A stretch of DNA of 64,000 nucleotides, taken from positions 1,490,501 through 1,554,500 of the forward strand of contig NC_047083.1 in NCBI RefSeq assembly GCF_902459465.1. Reading direction: 5' to 3'. The notes beneath the pieces were generated by a model. The model saw nothing but the letters and a program-made list of their open reading frames with translations. It made no database searches and was not told the origin of the DNA. Below, piece by piece: positions 47,235 through 58,320 of the stretch (its first letter is position 1; each line of letters begins with the position of its first letter). Source of the DNA: Asterias rubens (Eukaryota > Echinodermata > Asteroidea > Forcipulatida > Asteriidae). The position numbers and the translations under genes were made by a program.

Positions 47235-48202
47235 ATTAAATATAAATATGTGACTTATGGTTTTCTGTCAAACCTGTACACATTAGATATGTCCATGGAC
47301 ATTGTTTACATAAAATATTGGATAGAAGGTTCAATGTTCAGTGTGCCTACACCCAATCAAGTTTACACCATGATATCCCACTAAAAACTCAACAGCGGGG
47401 TTTTTGAAAAAGGTGAAATTAAATATTCATTTTGAAAAACCAACAACTGAAACTTTGTGATGTTATTTCTCTTCATGTATAACAAATGTTCAAAAATAAA
47501 CCACCTGTTGGCTTTTGCTGATGTGACCAAGACTCAAGATCATCCACTTCCAGATGACTCGCCCGATCGTCGCACACGTGTGCGTGTGTGTTTACCTCTG
47601 TCATGTCTTTGACCCGTCGACCATCGTGATTTTTAGCCGCCGCTCACGTCACAGGGGTATTACGTAATCATTATCATTCACAAGTAGCTTTTGACTCTCG
47701 GCTGAAAAAGCCGCGCGGCCGGGTGCATATTTGACTCAAGTTATTTATTACTAAATGCAAATTTTAAGAGTAAAATGTTTTTTAACCGGTATCTACGATG
47801 TCTATTTTGCCATAAAAAGGTAATACTTGAAATGTTGAGATCATCCTTTATTGGCTGTTTAAAATCCAGTGCAGTAATGGCATGCATAGCTACAAAAAGG
47901 GGCTGAATCGCAATGTTGTTTTGCCTTGGTTGAAAACAAGTTTACTTTCCCATTATCCAATGGTGTTCTAATGACGTTGCGTCGTCAGTGCAGTTGTCCC
48001 ACTAAAGGCACCGGGCACGTTCGGTAATTGTCAAAGACCAGTCTTCTCACTTGTGCGACCCCAGATTATATTTTACTATGAGAGTATAGTAAAACAAAAA
48101 GGAGTGGAAGAGCAAAACAAGACGCTCAGAATGTATGTATTGTTGTATTTTCAGCTTTTAGAGGTGTGCTCCTCCCAGTTCAAAATTCCCATTTCCCGAA
48201 TA

Positions 48203-51200
48203 ATGGCATTTTTGAAAATTTGTCAGTGGTGTGTTCTGGCTATCTCGGTCACGCTCGCCATCACAATGGACGAAGAGCCTCTGACCGTCACATGTCAGAA
48301 CATACGTCATGACAAAATACTCGGCGATCTTGACAGGGGAGAGGGTAGCAAGATGTCTCTTGAGAGTTGCACAATAATTACGCAATCCAGCTACTCGTCA
48401 GACAGCATACACGAGTTGTGTTGTCAACACTGCCATAGTTGTTCTTTGCCTGGAACTGAAGAAGGGCCGTGGAAGGGAAAGACTGTTTCGAGAACCGTGA
48501 AATTGAATTCGACCAAGCTACACGAGCGAAAGAAAAGACAAGGTAACTTATTCAACCACCGGTTCACCTTTATGATCCCTGACATACAGCCACGGGTTTA
48601 CTTTTAATCCCCGGGTTCAGAGTTGACCCGGGTATTATATTTCAATGAGCCTAGTGTGATCTTAAGATGTGTAGCAAACCATAGAGAACCTTCTCTCTGA
48701 TCAAACCTTAATTGCCTTGAGTCATATTGACAGCACAGTAATCATCTCAAGCATACTTTTATTTCAATCAATTTTTCTATCGAAGTATTTTTTTAAATGT
48801 CCAGGTATCACCTGCGTTAACTTAATTATGCTTAAGCAACTAAGTTTCAAAATGTTCTACCATTAAAAGTATTGACATACTTTTTTTTGCACATAAAGGA
48901 TGCTAGCTGCCTGACTGCCTCCCCCTCCATATCAAATGACCCCTCTTGATTGACACCCCTCTAGGACGTGTGGCATCGTCCAGTTTAGGATATCATGCCA
49001 TATGAGCTGACCCGTGGGTACTATGGTTAAGCCAAAGACAATCATTATTTTAATTGTGTCATCAAGTGCTGACAGTGGCCCTCCCTGCTGGGTTTTATGA
49101 CAATTCTTTGTACTTTTGTTTTGTGAAATCGATCCCGATATACACCGATGTGTGTAGCACTGCTCTAGAATTGCAAAGGTCGTGGGTTCGAATCCCACCC
49201 GAGTAATATGCCTGTGATTTTTGTCCACATGACTTGGGAAAGTACTGAGTATACAGTGCTACACACATCGGTGTATGGGTAAAAAAACCTATTTAAAAAA
49301 AATCAATTATTGTTGATCGACAGAAGGTGCTGAGAGACCCTTGCATACATCGGGTACCGAGCGAGTGCTTCAAGCAGGTCGCACGTACCACTTTCCATGT
49401 CCAGTTTTCTCTCCTGGTGACGTCATCAATGACATAGTTTGGTTCAAAGGGAGCAACTGCGACCCCAAAAAGCGACAGAAAATCCTGCAACACTACAACC
49501 CACCCGACGGCACATTGATAACTCCGAGTCCACACTATCAGTTCACTGAGACCAATTATGGCTTGGTCATCGAGTCTGCTAACCTGACTGATTCTGATCG
49601 GTATTGGTGCAAGGCGCACAAGGAACCAATCGGGGAATATGTGGAGGAATTCCTGGATATATTTGTCTTGGGTGAAAAGATTATAAACTTGGAAATTAAA
49701 GCAGACTGTGGCCCTTTTCGAAACCACGGCTTCGGCTTTTGATTCAACTGCAGGCTCCGTTCTCTGGTCTAAGGCCCTAAGCGCGTACGCAAAGCACGCG
49801 TAAATTGTCGAAACAACCGCGGGGCCAAGCTAACCGAATCCAATGTCGAAGGTTCGTCGAAAAGGGTGTGTGTTTATCACCTATGACACTACCGACCCCT
49901 TGCACTGACGTCACACGCGGCTGACGTCACACAATTGTTTTCCAATTTGTATTTCTCCTGGCTTCAGTTAGAGGTGATAGCTTGGTAACGATATGAAAAA
50001 GTGTTCATCGACAAGAAACACATTTCTCATTCAGACATATGGTCATTTATGAGCCTTCGCTCGTCCTCAGCGCCTTGCTTTAACCAAAGGCGTTGGGATG
50101 GGCAAACGTATCATGCACTGTCATTAGTTTAATAATGCACATTCCCATCATGCATCATACTGCACCATATTTCTATGCACTGCATACAATGACGTGCTTC
50201 CTGAACAAGAATATGTGCAAGCTGATTAGCCCATCCCAGCGGTCCTGGATAGACTGGCCGCTGGGGGTGGCTATAATTTTTGACTCGGAAAGGGGTCAAT
50301 TCTCTCCTGCGACTTTTTAATAAAAGAAATTCTAGTGAATTCAATCTTATTTTTTATTCTTTTCCACTCGTCAGGTACAACGTTTCCAATTCACAAATGG
50401 CCAGACACGGACGAGGATATCCAAAGAAAATCCTTAAACTTCGCAGAGGCTAAACTCGTCACGTGTCCAGTGATGTCACAAACTAGTTCAAGGCGAGATG
50501 ACGTCACCGTTTACTGGTCACGCCTAAATACAGAAGACGGCCAAAGTATGGAGATTGTTTTCCCTGATGTCGTCGGAGTTGTGGCAGGTGGAGAGTACCA
50601 TGTAGATGGTGACAATAATCTGGTGGTGGACAATTTCAGCGGAAGGGAAGAAATGTATTGCTGTCATGTGTTTCAAGAAGACACAGCTCCAAGACAAGGC
50701 TGTGTGAGAGTAGTATGGGGAGGTGAGAGTTTGTAACTTCAGGACGCTAGGTGGCAGCAGATTGTATTTTTTTAACCTGACCATGCGCACATTCGTTTTG
50801 AACAAATTGTTTTCTTGCAAAGTATTGTATTTAATTCAAATTCACACTTCTCATCAAACTCGGTCTTTGTCTGTTTCACTTTGGTATTCATTTACCGTGT
50901 GAATGCTTTCGTTGAATTTTTGCAGTTAAAAACTAATAGACTTTTATCGCAGTGCAGCCATCTTGAATTTCTACCAAATGATATCAATCTTACCAAACCG
51001 AGGCTGGAAGAACAAAATAGTCTGGTTTCTATTTGCAAAATTGGTTATTAGCATTCATTATTGTCATTCGAGAATACGAGGAACATGGCCAAGATGGAGA
51101 CAGCATGATAAAGGTCTATTCTGATCTTTGTTCACAGCAACCCAAGAACCAAAATACCCTGTCATCTCGGCCTGTGGTGACATCAAAACTCCAGAAGGCC

Positions 51201-54200
51201 AATGTGACGTCAGACTTGAGTCGTACCAAGATTTCCTTCAACTGGATTGTTTAGTGACAAATGTATACCCTAGGCCTGACGTCAGCTGGTCACTGAAGGA
51301 CTGCATTGGTACAAATGCTACGGGTTTCTCCACCTGCAACGATTGGACGTACGATAATGTCTCAATGACGTACAGTGCAATATCGAAGTTATATTTGCAT
51401 AGCTTACCATTGGGGTCCTTTTCGTGTAATTTCATCTGCACGTCGCTTGGTGGCGCCATTCAAAATGACAGGGAGTCATCTTCTGTTCAAATATCACGTG
51501 AGTGTTGCTTGCTTCGTAATAACACATGTACGCATAGAGTATGTTTGTTTGCTTATTATTATCTTTTCTGTCAAGGGAACTCGTCAAATTCCCACGGAGG
51601 GATATGAATGCCAAGCTTGCAACACAGCCAATCTCTCTCATACAAGTTGTGTTGACGTCTATGGTTATGAATTGCACAAAATCAAGAAATGTGATTCAGT
51701 AGCTACTGACAAACCTTATTTTAGACATTGTGAAATCAGCGGTTAGCTTGGTAGGTATGATTCGAACCCACAACATAGCGATTGCAAGTCCTGCAGTCTA
51801 GACCATGCATTATCTCACTTTGCTTCATTAAATTCTTAAATCAAATCTTTGTTTCATGTATGCACAAACCTATTAAACTATGTGTACAGCAAGATTTATT
51901 AAATCTAATAGAAGTTCGAAATCATTTTAAAAATATTTCCTCTGATGTAATACTTTTTTATTTTCTCAGGTGCCGAAGAAATCGAGTCCAGCTGCAACTT
52001 TGCTCTTCTCTGTATAATGACAAGCATCTTTGTGACTTTGTTGATAATTTTGGTCATCAGATTTTGTTTAGCTTTTCCAAGATGTCAGGGTTTTGTCGTG
52101 AAACACGTCAGTAATATGGGAACTCTTAATTGCCGTGTGGACGACGAAGAGAAGCTGTCACGGAATAAAGATATAAAGCTTGAGACACAAACGGGTAAAC
52201 AGCTCTCTTAAAGACACTGGACACTATTGGATTGTCGAAGACCAGTCTTCTCACTTGGTGTATCTCAACATAATATGCATAAAATAACAAACCTGTGAAA
52301 TTTTGAGCTCAATCGGTCATCGAAGTTGCGAGATAACAATGAAAGAAAAAAACACCTTGTCACACGCACGTGTGTGCTTTAGATGGTTGATTTCGAGACC
52401 TCAAAATTCTAAATCTGAGGTCTCGAAATCAAATTCGTGGAAAATTACTTCTTTCTCGAAAACTACGTCACTTCAGAGGGAGCTGTTTCTCACAATGTTT
52501 TATACTATCAACCTCTCCCCATTACTCGTTACCAAACGAGGTTTCATGCTGATAATTATTTTGAGTAATTACCAATAGTGTCCACTGCCTTTAAAGGCAC
52601 ACGTTGCCTTGGAATAAGCGCTTTGGGCTATAAAAACAGTTTGTTATGAAATAAATATTATTATAGTTATTGAGATTTATTTTACAATCAAACCCCGGTT
52701 GCCAAAATTGTTGACTATTAATAAAACCTGTTGACGAATGTTATCAAAGGTAAATAATTGTTTTAATTAGTTGCTATGTTTTATGTATTTTCATTTTAAG
52801 AATTGACACCTTTGGAAATGTCACCGATGATCGTTCAAGGAAGTGAAGGCGATGCCAATACCAAAGGTAGACTTTTCTTCATTGATATTACAGTCTTTTA
52901 TTTATACACTTTCTGTCACTTTTTGTAAGTTTCGTTTTGAAGAATACAAAATAAAAATGGGCGTTAATAAACATGCTATAATAATATGTAAACCAAGATG
53001 ACGCTCTTGGCGCGAATGTGATTGAAAAAAAGAAAGAAAAAAAAGAGATGCAATGAATTACAAACTAATATAGAAATTTCCGGGTTTGAACTGGTAATAA
53101 TAAAAGTGGCTTCTTATTTGGCATTCAAATCCGTCACCCAGTGACCCCCAAGGCGCTTCAACAATCAGTAGTTACCTCGCAAAGGTGAGTGCACGGGGCT
53201 ACGCTTGACGTACAATACCTCATTTTTACATAGTACGTATTAATGGTTTACGAGATGTTGTGACGCAATATGCAACCAATCAAACCAGGAACACCGAGGC
53301 GAACCACTATAAGTAAACTGCCTTATTTTACGTGCGTTACACAGCAAACGGGACCAATGGCTTTACGTTCCAGCCATGGTCTTAAAGGACTTGAACCCAA
53401 ACACACCATAGCTTGCGTCCGTTGCTCTCATCCGTTCAGTGGGGAGTCTGTTCCAAAATGACGGGCCAAATGTTGAGAGCGATCGGCCTCATCACTAAGA
53501 GTACCTCGTGAATGTGTATAAGAGATGGTCGTTATCAGAGCCAAGTTGCTGGGGAAGGTTCGTAGATACGTTTAAGTCCATGGATACATGAATGTTTTTG
53601 TGTGTAGATATCAAAATGCAAAAGAGAATAACCAAGAAATACCTTTCCTCGTTTCCGTTTTTCAAAACAGAGCCCGTGTGTCTTATTAATAGCCGAACGA
53701 ATCATGACATCAATTTTACAGGTTTGTTTGTTTGTTTGTTTGTTGGGGTGTTTTTGTTGGGGTGTTGATGGTGTTATGATGTTTGTCTGTTTGTTGGGGT
53801 CGGTGCTGGGTGTTTGTTTGCAGTTTTGATTATTTGTTTGTCATGTGTTTATTTGGTTGGGAGTACAGATTGGCCTATAGGCCTATAAATATTCATTAAT
53901 TTTCTGGAAGAAAATCACCACGTCCGCACCAGCATTATGGAATTCATAATGGTGATATTTCGTGACGCTAAGGCCATGTTCTTCCATCTTTTTCAGACAA
54001 CACATACAACTGGGTCTCACTTGGGGAGCTTGTCACCAATCCTGATGACACCAACAATGGATTCCACCACATCCGTGACGTCATACCTGCACCAATCCAA
54101 GTCGGCGGATTGGTTATCATAGACTCCATTAGCATGCATCAGTTTACTTCAGAATATCAATACAAACGTGTGAATTTATTCAAACAATTACCGGGAAAAT

Positions 54201-54934
54201 ATATCTGCGTCACATATTTCACACCAAATAAGCTTATTTTTGGGCTGAAAATGGGTAGACTTCAGATTTTTGATCCTGATAAAACCGAAATAAGCGCCTT
54301 TGCTTCCATACTGCCGGTTGGGGATACTGAAGTTGAGCTTACCGATATCTCGGTGGACTGCCAGGGGTTTGTTTTTGCCGCTGACTCTAAAGGGAAAGCC
54401 ATCTCGGTGTTCGATCCCGACGGAGTGTACATTAACCGAGTAGAGATCAACATCGTACCCATATTCATCTTCGCCCACACCACTGATGAGATGAACAAAG
54501 TTGAACTTTTTGTCAGCTCCGAATCTACCGTTGAGATGTACGGTGTCAGCAGGAAGAGTTTTTATCCTTACCGGGCTACGATGGGAGCCCCCAAATACAT
54601 CGTAGACGACAAAATGGCAAAGGCCGAAAGCTTCCGCTCGGGTGGGATTACCGTACGAGGTGACAACCTCTTCTTGTTGAACAAACTACCCGACGACAAG
54701 AACGTGCAGGTTATACAACGCAAACACGCCGGCGGGGACGAGGAACACAGGTTCATTGTCGCCGTCTCTGATGAGGACGAGGGTGATACAGTGACGTCAC
54801 GTGGCATCAAGATCAAGGGAATTGCTTTCGCCGAGGAAGACGAAAACATTTTTGTTTATTTTGACCATGCTGTTTGTATCTTTAAGAAGACTAACAAGAT
54901 GCTGTCGAGAACAAATGAAACACCTGCAGTTTAA
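48203..54934 (+). CDS. Three-Ig receptor with cytoplasmic propeller-like domain (PR2)
   Basis: Predicted single-pass receptor. Exons: 48203-48542, 49327-49671, 50375-50722, 51138-51497, 51970-52194, 52801-52866, 53997-54934. Phase-1 junctions, sum 874 codons (873 aa). Residues 1-24 are a signal peptide (MAFLKICQWCVLAISVTLAI). Residues 25-113 are a Cys-rich module with CCQHCHSC, ending RKKRQ, a furin-type site. Ig1 (114-228) has DSDRYWC. Ig2 (229-344) has YCCHVF. Ig3 (345-464) has CLVTNVYPRPDVSWS, closely matching PR1 Ig2. The membrane segment is about 475-496. The 66-nt linker exon equals that of PR1. Residues 562-873 form the propeller-like domain in one exon, with six blade motifs such as KLIFGLKMGRLQIFDPDK, FVFAADSKGKAISVFDPDG and NIFVYFDHAVCIFKK. 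There is no kinase. It lies between RTK2 and RTK3 on the same strand. An AATAAA overlaps the stop (54934-54939). Confidence 0.88.
49130..49290 (+). mobile_element. SINE-like element with inverted ends and a B box
   Basis: The left end TACACCGATGTGTGTAGCACTG is the inverse of the right end CAGTGCTACACACATCGGTGTA. Between them is GGGTTCGAATCCCACCC, a perfect Pol III B box. The combination of terminal inverted repeats with a tRNA-like core is unusual. PR2 intron 1, about 40 bases before the Ig1 exon. Confidence 0.75.
52212..52590 (+). mobile_element. TTAA repeat family A copy next to a family B end
   Basis: TTAA on both sides (52208-52211, 52591-52594). The right-hand TTAA is directly followed by AGGCACACGTTGCCTTGGA, the left end of a family B element truncated after about 50 bases. 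PR2 intron 5. Confidence 0.83.
53721..53830. repeat. G/T-rich degenerate minisatellite
   Basis: Units such as TTTGTTTGTTTG and GTTGGGGTGTT, similar to 24160-24400. In PR2 intron 6. Confidence 0.65.
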
Positions 54935-55546
54935 ATAAAATACTGTCTGCTTAGGTGGGTTTGCAGTAGCACCATGTTAAATCTTCTTTTGGAATGGGTT
55001 TGATCTGAAAAGAACCGGCGGCGGTTGACAACGTTTTGTTCAGTAGGCATTGTGTGCTCTTATAATACGAACGTTTGCTTATTTGTTATTAGATAATTTA
55101 AAATGATAGTTATAATGTACGTTATGTTAATTTTATTTCAACGTAACGTGATCTGTAAATTCTTACATCAGCTGTGTTTTTTTTTTTTTTTTTAGTCATC
55201 TTATTTAGAATCCTATTTAAGTGCCATGCAAACGAAATTGTAAATATTGCACCATGCAAATTACATGTAATTTGTTTGAGGTTTCCGAATTTAAGACTAT
55301 AATAACACCTTTAAGGCCTAACATTTTAGCTAACTTTCAGTGGTGAAGCGATGTAGACTATATTAACCACTAGGGCGGACGTTGTACAATCCATATTTAA
55401 TCCTATTTAAATGTCATGTACAAAGCATTTTGTAAATAATTCTGTGAAAATGTTTAACCGTGCAGTTTACATGTAGTTGAGCTTATAGAATTCGTAAAAC
55501 TATATATCGCTTTGTAGCTTACTTTCCATCTCTTTTCTCTCTTTAA

Positions 55547-55900
55547 AGGGTCTGTGTAACTTTTGTAGGACAAAAAACACAATATCCACAGATTTACACT
55601 AAACTTACACAATTTGAAGATAATGATAGTAGAAAGCTTCCCTGAAAATATTACTTGCTGAGGTGCTGTAGTTTTTGGGAAATGAGTAAAACAATGTCAT
55701 GAAAATAATGTTCGTCTCATGAGACGAAAATTATTTTAATCATTTACAAACGTATTTTCATGATTTTTGTTTACTCATTTCTCAAAAACTACAGCACCTC
55801 GGTAAGCAATATTTGAAGTGAAGCGTTCCACTATCATCATCTTCAAACCCCTGTAAGTTTAATGTAAATCTACGGACATTTTGAAAAAGTACCCGAATCC
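55547..55900. mobile_element. TTAA-flanked transposon, family E
   Basis: TTAA at 55543-55546 and 55901-55904. The left end AGGGTCTGTGTAACTTTT is loosely inverted at the right (AAAAGTACCCGAATCC). A strong inner inverted pair flanks the centre (CTGTAGTTTTTGGGAAATG and CATTTCTCAAAAACTACAG). Confidence 0.78.
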
Positions 55901-56087
55901 TTAAAGTAATTTTGGTGAAAAAAAGGTGCTTGATTGAATTTCTTTGGACATAAGTTTTCTTATGTTAGGCTATTAGACTGAAACTAAAAAGATTCTCACG
56001 GGATTGGAACCTGAATCATGTCTAGTGGGTGATGAGTGTTCGATACCGGTGGGACGTGAAACAACACGCAACCTTTATGTCACTTCG

Positions 56088-56320
56088 GGTGCGTTCGATT
56101 AGCTTCCCTGGGTCGACACCATGATGCATTCGGTTGAGCCCCTGACAAGAGCTAATCGAACGATCACACTCGCCCTCTCGTGGTAACGCCTTGCACCTCG
56201 GGTCTCCCCAAGTGACCTACTCCACAAGCAGGGGGCTGACCCGGGTGAGCCCCGTCAAAGCTATTCGAACGCACCGGGGGCAGACCGGGTCGACCCAGGG
56301 AAGCTAAACGAACGCACCCT
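56088..56320. mobile_element. MITE with GGGTGCGTTCG ends
   Basis: GGGTGCGTTCGATTAGCTTC at the left and GAAGCTAAACGAACGCACCC at the right. The terminal arms include CCCTGGGTCGAC and GTCGACCCAGGG. A second copy is at 61924-62079. Confidence 0.88.
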
Positions 56321-57436
56321 ACATGTGCTTCTTGGAACAAATCTCTTGATTATAGATTTTGTTGTGTGTACAATTCTGGCAATGTGTTGTGTTGTTGGTT
56401 GCATCAATGGTTTCATTCAGCATAGAATCACTTCAGATTAAAAAAAATACTGTTGAATTTGTTGGGAGGCTGCAGTGAAACATACCAGAGCTTAATGTCA
56501 AGCAGGAATGTTCATTGTAGCTGCGAGTGCATTGTCATTAGGCTTTATGAAAGATGGTGGACGTGCACTGTTTGGTTTGGGTGGATATGATCAGATTTAC
56601 CCAAACCACAGAGTCATGTCATCACATGTTGTCCGCCATGCCCCAAATTGGCTTAATATTCGGTGTCTATACTACTCGACGAAAGCGCAGCACCACACAC
56701 CATGTCGAAAAGGATAGGTCTTGTAACAAACACATGCAATAGTAAGTATTCTCGTTGTATATTGTTTATGCTCCATATACTTTTCAATTTACTTGTCGAG
56801 CTACAGGAATAACTAAGGCAATAAAAGGGTAGCGACGAGTTCTTAAACTGCCGTTTAAAACAGGCAGGGTCGTGGCTGTGTGATTAAAAGGCCCGGGCCG
56901 GAGGCGAGGGCCTTTATATCACACGGCCACGATGAAGGCCGTAAGTTAGATTGGGTAAAAATTGTGTCTTATATTATAAAAAAGCCTATTATATAGAATT
57001 TATAAAATAAAACTGATTGAAAACGAAACCCGTGAGTGCACGATAATGAAACTGAATTCGACAGTAGCTAAACAGAACCCATGAATACAGTTGGATCAAA
57101 TCAAGGACGGGAAATACATGACTTTGAAAGCGCTTTAACATTAATTTTCATATCATTAATAAATTTTAGCCTTCGAGAAAGACTCTGCTAGGGTCGAAAC
57201 GTCAGGCCATTAACTATTTTTTGCAAAATTAATATTGGTAAGTTAGATAATGGAGACTCTATATTTTCTCGTTTTGAAATAATCCTCCAAGAGGGAACAT
57301 GTGCATAACGGCGTTATTAAAACCGTAGTCTCATCTCAAGCCAGGAATTGTTAGTGTTATGGTACAAAACTTCTCGCTAAGGTGTGAAAAGGAAAGAAAA
57401 CGTATGCCCCCGGAGACAGAGGCGTCTAGATGTTGA

Positions 57437-57638
57437 GGGAGCTATAGCAGGCATACACTGCAGCAGATTTCACGAAACGCGGGGATTAATCCTATAGACC
57501 TTAAGGGAGCTATAGCAGGCATACACTGCAGCAGATTTCACGAAACGCGGGGATTAATCCTATAGACCTTAAGGGAGCTATAGCAGGCATACACTGCAGC
57601 AGATTTCACGAAACGCGGGGATTAATCCTATAGACCTT
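57437..57638. repeat. Three tandem copies of a 68-bp unit
   Basis: Units start at 57437, 57505 and 57573, each beginning GGGAGCTATAGCAGGCATAC and apparently identical. The unit contains the end of the CAGCCGATTTCACGAAACGC-type MITE, so a transposon edge was amplified. The unit is unrelated to the 68-bp array at 8525-9300. Confidence 0.92.
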
Positions 57639-57675
57639 TTCCAGGTGTGGTTATCTTGATTTCACTCCATTCTTA

Positions 57676-57807
57676 GGCCGTGTCCGAAACGGCGACTTCG
57701 GCTACAGCTACGGCTAGATCGCGCGCGTCTGCCTATTCTTCAACACTGGTAGACGCGCTGATCTAGACGTAGCTGTAGCCGAAGTCGTCGTTTCGGACAC
57801 GGCCTTA
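57676..57807. mobile_element. Palindromic MITE (GGCCGTGTCCGAAACG ends)
   Basis: GGCCGTGTCCGAAACGGCGA and TCGTCGTTTCGGACACGGCC are inverted. Inner TTCGGCTACAGCTACGGCTA matches its inverse TAGACGTAGCTGTAGCCGAA. A nearly identical copy is at 859-989. Confidence 0.9.
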
Positions 57808-58320
57808 GTCATTGTAACCAAACTGAGGTTGCACGAAATAATAGTCTGGTGCCTGGTTTGCGCAATGAATGTTAACATTCCGTACTGTTATTGGAAACAG
57901 GGAACATGACCAAGATGGTGACGGCGTGATAAAGGTCTATCTTTCGAGTTAGGACGAGTAACCCTTGTTCACTGCGTACGTCTATGGATACGGAAGTTAA
58001 CTCGTCTTAAGTCCTAAGATTAATCTTAAACCAGGAAGAGTTTGGTGAAATCGACGGCTGGGGGGGGGGGGGTTCCCACATCAGATTTAGTCCGAAATTG
58101 CTAAATCTTAAAAAAAAATAATAAAACAATATGAAAGACAAACATTTCGGTTTGAGTTTTACAAAACACATCCTGAACATGCAGAAAATTTGTCGGAAAT
58201 CAGGGTGTATCAATGCTTTCACTTTCTGGGTAATCAAAACAAATGTTTATCTTGAGGTAATGTATATGTTGAAGCACTATCACGTACAGTTTTGACTGTA
58301 TTTTGTGGCGGTCAGTCGAC

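Larger units (their letters stand above)
43101..48202. other. Intergenic between RTK2 and PR2
   Basis: Contains the RTK2 3' UTR (AATAAA at 43320-43325), a SINE-like piece (about 43585-43690), a GGAGACTTTCC MITE (43827-43974), a foldback element (44464-44829), a TTAA family C element (45709-46075), a dispersed repeat with an AAT microsatellite (about 46735-47150) and a family A fragment (47150-47234). No gene could be supported. The 113-codon frame at 44885-45226 has no recognisable domain. Confidence 0.6.
54935..58320. other. Intergenic between PR2 and RTK3
   Basis: Holds the PR2 3' flank, a TTAA family E element (55547-55900), a GGGTGCGTTCG MITE (56088-56320), a three-copy 68-bp tandem (57437-57638) and a palindromic MITE (57676-57807). 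No gene was supported. The RTK3 promoter should lie in the last few hundred bases. Confidence 0.6.

Noticed and set aside
48053-48202. Upstream ATG for PR2 adding 50 residues
   Set aside because: The longer start puts the hydrophobic signal segment inside the protein. The ATG at 48203 gives a normal N-terminal signal peptide.
56508-56742. Two overlapping small frames upstream of RTK3
   Set aside because: Short, no motif, both frames equally plausible, no support.
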